From: Spartobacteria bacterium LR76
GTDB lineage: Bacteria; Verrucomicrobiota; Verrucomicrobiia; Chthoniobacterales; Terrimicrobiaceae
Direction: 5' to 3'
NCBI GenBank assembly: GCA_003054655.1
Contig: QAYZ01000016.1
Span: 124,001 to 188,000, forward strand
DNA: 64,000 nt
Part shown: in pieces, positions 61,539 to 64,000 of the stretch
Position numbering within the stretch: the first letter of the stretch is position 1
Layout of the letters: every line of letters begins with the position of its first letter
Translations under genes and position numbers: made by a program
Notes under the pieces: generated by a model
Told to the model about the DNA's origin: nothing
Database searches by the model: none
The model's input: only the letters and a program-made list of their open reading frames with translations

Positions 61539-63410
61539 ATGAACGAAGAACTGCAAAACGCTGTGGATGCAGGAAAGCTCTCCCAGGCGGCTGCCGAAGC
61601 CCTGGAAAAGCTCGCACCCGGCGAATTCTGCCAGCACAAGAGCTGGGGTTTTGGAAAGATCGCGGAATGGAACCTTATCACCGGACAGGTGATCATTGAT
61701 TTCAAGGGTAAGAAGGGCCACCCGATGCAGGCCCAATACGCAGCCGAAACGCTGACGCACATCCCGGCCGGCCACATTCTCGCTCGCAAGGCGGTCGACC
61801 CGGCTGCGGTGAAGGCGGAGGCGGCGGAAGACCCGGTGGGGCTCACTCGTTCGATCCTCAATGACTTTGGCGGCAAAGCGACGGTCGAGCAGATCACGAC
61901 CTCTCTCGTGCCCGAGGTTTTCGACGCTCCCTCGTTCAAAAAGTGGTGGGATGCCGCCAAGAAGAAGCTCAAGGCCGACGGCCACTTCCAGCTTCCCGCG
62001 AAGAAGACCGATCCGGTCGTGCTCCTGGCCTCCCCGGAGGCTCCGACGAGCGGGTTGCTCGAGCGGTTCCGCGCCGCCCGCCACCTGAAGGACCAGATCG
62101 CCGCCCTCGACCAGATCGTCAAGGCGCTTCCCGACTTTACTGATGCCAGCGAACTCCAGGTGCTGGTGAGCCAGATCGAGGCTGCCGCCGCCAAGGTGCG
62201 CCGCCTCCAGCCCGCGCAGGCGCTGGAAATGCTCCAGGCTCGCGACGAGATCATTGCCCGTCATCCGGAAATCAAGACCGTCGAAGGCGCCCCGAGCGTC
62301 GCTGAGATCCTCAAGGGCGAGCAAGCCCGTCTGCAGGAGCTCTTTGCCGCTCTCCCCGCGATCAAGCAGAAGAAGGCCGTCGAGCAGTTCCCGGTCGCCT
62401 TCGGCGATGAATGGCTGGACGTGATTTTCCGCGTAATGCAGGAGGCTCCGAACCGCCTCGTGGTCGAGATCAGCCGCATCGTCGAGAAGGAGGGCCGCCA
62501 GGAGGAACTCCGCTTCGTCCTGGCTCGCTGGATCAGCGAGCGCTCGGCCTCCTCTGAGATGCTCATCTGGCTTTGCAAAGAGCGAGGCGCGTCTTTCCCC
62601 GAGCTTTTCAATCACGACCTCCTTGGCGCGGTGTTCAGCGCCCTCGAGCGCGACCAACTCGCGGAGAAGCGTGGAGCCCGTCTCCACGACCTGCTTTTCG
62701 AGGATCGCGAGCTCATCGGCGAGCTCCTCACCACGGCGGAGCACGACGAGGTCCGCGACGCCCTGCGCCGCCTCCTTCTCACCCCGGTCTTTGAGGATCT
62801 GAGCAAGCGCTCGCTCCTCGCCCGTATCGTGAAGATTTACCCGGAGCTCCAGTCCATGATCACCGGCGATAGCGGTGAGCGGCAGGAGACCCTTACCGTT
62901 TCCTGGGCCAGCCTGGAGAAGCGCAAGGAAGAGCATGAGGACCTGGTCAACCGCCAGATCCCGCAAAACATCCGCGACATCCAGATCGCCCGTTCCTACG
63001 GCGACTTGCGCGAGAACTTTGAGTTCAAGTCCGCCAAGGAGCAGCAGCGCGTGCTGGCCCGCCGTCGCGCCGAATCCGAGCGCGATCTCGGGCAGGCTCG
63101 CGGCACGAACTTTGAGAACCCCGACACGACGCAGGTCTCCATCGGCACGGTCGTCACCCTGAAGACCACCGGCGGAGCCACCGAGGTGTACAGCATCCTC
63201 GGAGCATGGGACAGCGCGCCGGAGCTCGGCATCGTCTCCTACAAGGCGGCGATCGGGCAGGCGCTCCTCGGCAAAAAGGCGGGCGAAAGCGTCCAGCTTC
63301 CGGCCGAGTTTGGCGTTCACAACGTCACCATTGAAAAGATCGAACCCTTTACCAACCTCGACATCCTCTCGGAGAAGGTGCACGTACTGACGAATCCTTC
63401 GGTTTCGTAA
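61539..63410 (+). CDS. GreA-type transcription factor with a long N-terminal extension
   Basis: 623 aa, about four times a normal GreA. The last 150 residues form GreA: a coiled coil with ARSYGDLRENFEFKSAKEQQRVLARR, where the tip acidic residues are retained, then the FKBP-like C-domain (VSIGTVVTLKTTGGATEVYSILGAWDSAPELGIVSYKAAIGQALLGKKAGESVQLP). The first 470 residues are mostly helical; residues 30-70 (CQHKSWGFGKIAEWNLITGQVIIDFKGKKGHPM) look like a small beta domain. ATG 61539 has AGAGG just upstream. Such fusions occur in Verrucomicrobiota and relatives. Confidence 0.82.
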   Translation: MNEELQNAVDAGKLSQAAAEALEKLAPGEFCQHKSWGFGKIAEWNLITGQVIIDFKGKKGHPMQAQYAAETLTHIPAGHILARKAVDPAAVKAEAAEDPVGLTRSILNDFGGKATVEQITTSLVPEVFDAPSFKKWWDAAKKKLKADGHFQLPAKKTDPVVLLASPEAPTSGLLERFRAARHLKDQIAALDQIVKALPDFTDASELQVLVSQIEAAAAKVRRLQPAQALEMLQARDEIIARHPEIKTVEGAPSVAEILKGEQARLQELFAALPAIKQKKAVEQFPVAFGDEWLDVIFRVMQEAPNRLVVEISRIVEKEGRQEELRFVLARWISERSASSEMLIWLCKERGASFPELFNHDLLGAVFSALERDQLAEKRGARLHDLLFEDRELIGELLTTAEHDEVRDALRRLLLTPVFEDLSKRSLLARIVKIYPELQSMITGDSGERQETLTVSWASLEKRKEEHEDLVNRQIPQNIRDIQIARSYGDLRENFEFKSAKEQQRVLARRRAESERDLGQARGTNFENPDTTQVSIGTVVTLKTTGGATEVYSILGAWDSAPELGIVSYKAAIGQALLGKKAGESVQLPAEFGVHNVTIEKIEPFTNLDILSEKVHVLTNPSVS

Positions 63411-63512
63411 AAATGGTTGGGATAAGACAACACATGTGCATGGAATCTGCTTGCCTCAAACAGAGCGCCAGCGATGCTTTCCTGCGCTAATTACAAGCAC
63501 ACACACAAATAA

Positions 63513-64000
<488 letters not shown>

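Noticed and set aside
61419-63383. Minus-strand frame extending ExoD upstream to 872 codons
   Set aside because: The extension is antisense to the GreA-type gene and has no domain; the natural ExoD start is 61418.

Overview
The window is a GC-rich, densely packed bacterial chromosome segment. It encodes lipid A synthesis (lpxI, lpxB) and lipoproteins, so the host is Gram-negative. Complex I genes, an ECF sigma factor next to a Ser/Thr kinase, a GreA-type protein with a very long N-terminal extension, and many hypothetical small membrane proteins suggest Verrucomicrobiota (Spartobacteria-like). That assignment is inference from gene style only. No tRNA, rRNA, CRISPR array, insertion sequence or prophage was recognised.

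Layout. 1-6.2 kb: nuoI-J-K-L-M-N in one overlapping operon. 6.2-9.6 kb: folA-thyA, a metallo-beta-lactamase hydrolase, and a GYF_2/Yip1-like membrane protein. 9.7-16.2 kb: an FAD monooxygenase, then an operon of two radical SAM/SPASM enzymes resembling the alternative-heme enzymes AhbD and AhbC, followed by feoA, feoB and a Cys-rich FeoB partner. 16.2-22.3 kb (minus strand): a GluR0-like channel, a HIT protein, and a coupled envelope operon M23 peptidase-lpxI-Gfo/Idh oxidoreductase-lpxB. 22.3-29.3 kb: housekeeping genes (uppP, P-II, xerD, purC) plus an AI-2E-type permease and a LysR regulator. 29.4-34.6 kb: DUF1232-terC, then a Mn/Fe-type ABC importer behind a near-perfect MntR-like palindrome. 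34.7-36.3 kb: HxlR regulator divergent from an NTF2-like protein and an SDR.

36.3-38.4 kb is the standout locus. It is a three-gene minus-strand operon: a secreted 186-aa protein, a 92-aa precursor peptide ending in three consecutive aromatic-X-Asn motifs, and a GrrM/OscB-type radical SAM/SPASM maturase whose start codon overlaps the precursor stop. This is a candidate three-residue-cyclophane (triceptide-type) RiPP pathway with an unusual core.

38.5-52.9 kb: an RF-like GGQ protein, a DUF3857/transglutaminase protein, a phosphoesterase, hflX, Nif3-like, mpg, a 38-aa lipoprotein with a structured leader, an L,D-transpeptidase, asd, LysE, GDPD, rpiB, bioB and xseA. 52.3-57.7 kb: an ArsR-AHSA1 pair with a 9-4-9 operator, hemolysin III, a large Ser/Thr kinase with ten-residue glycine repeats plus its ECF sigma factor, and a WYL regulator with an 8-3-8 palindrome at its start. 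58.8-64 kb: nuoE-nuoF (separated from nuoI-N), a strong terminator, ExoD, the GreA fusion and the start of enolase.
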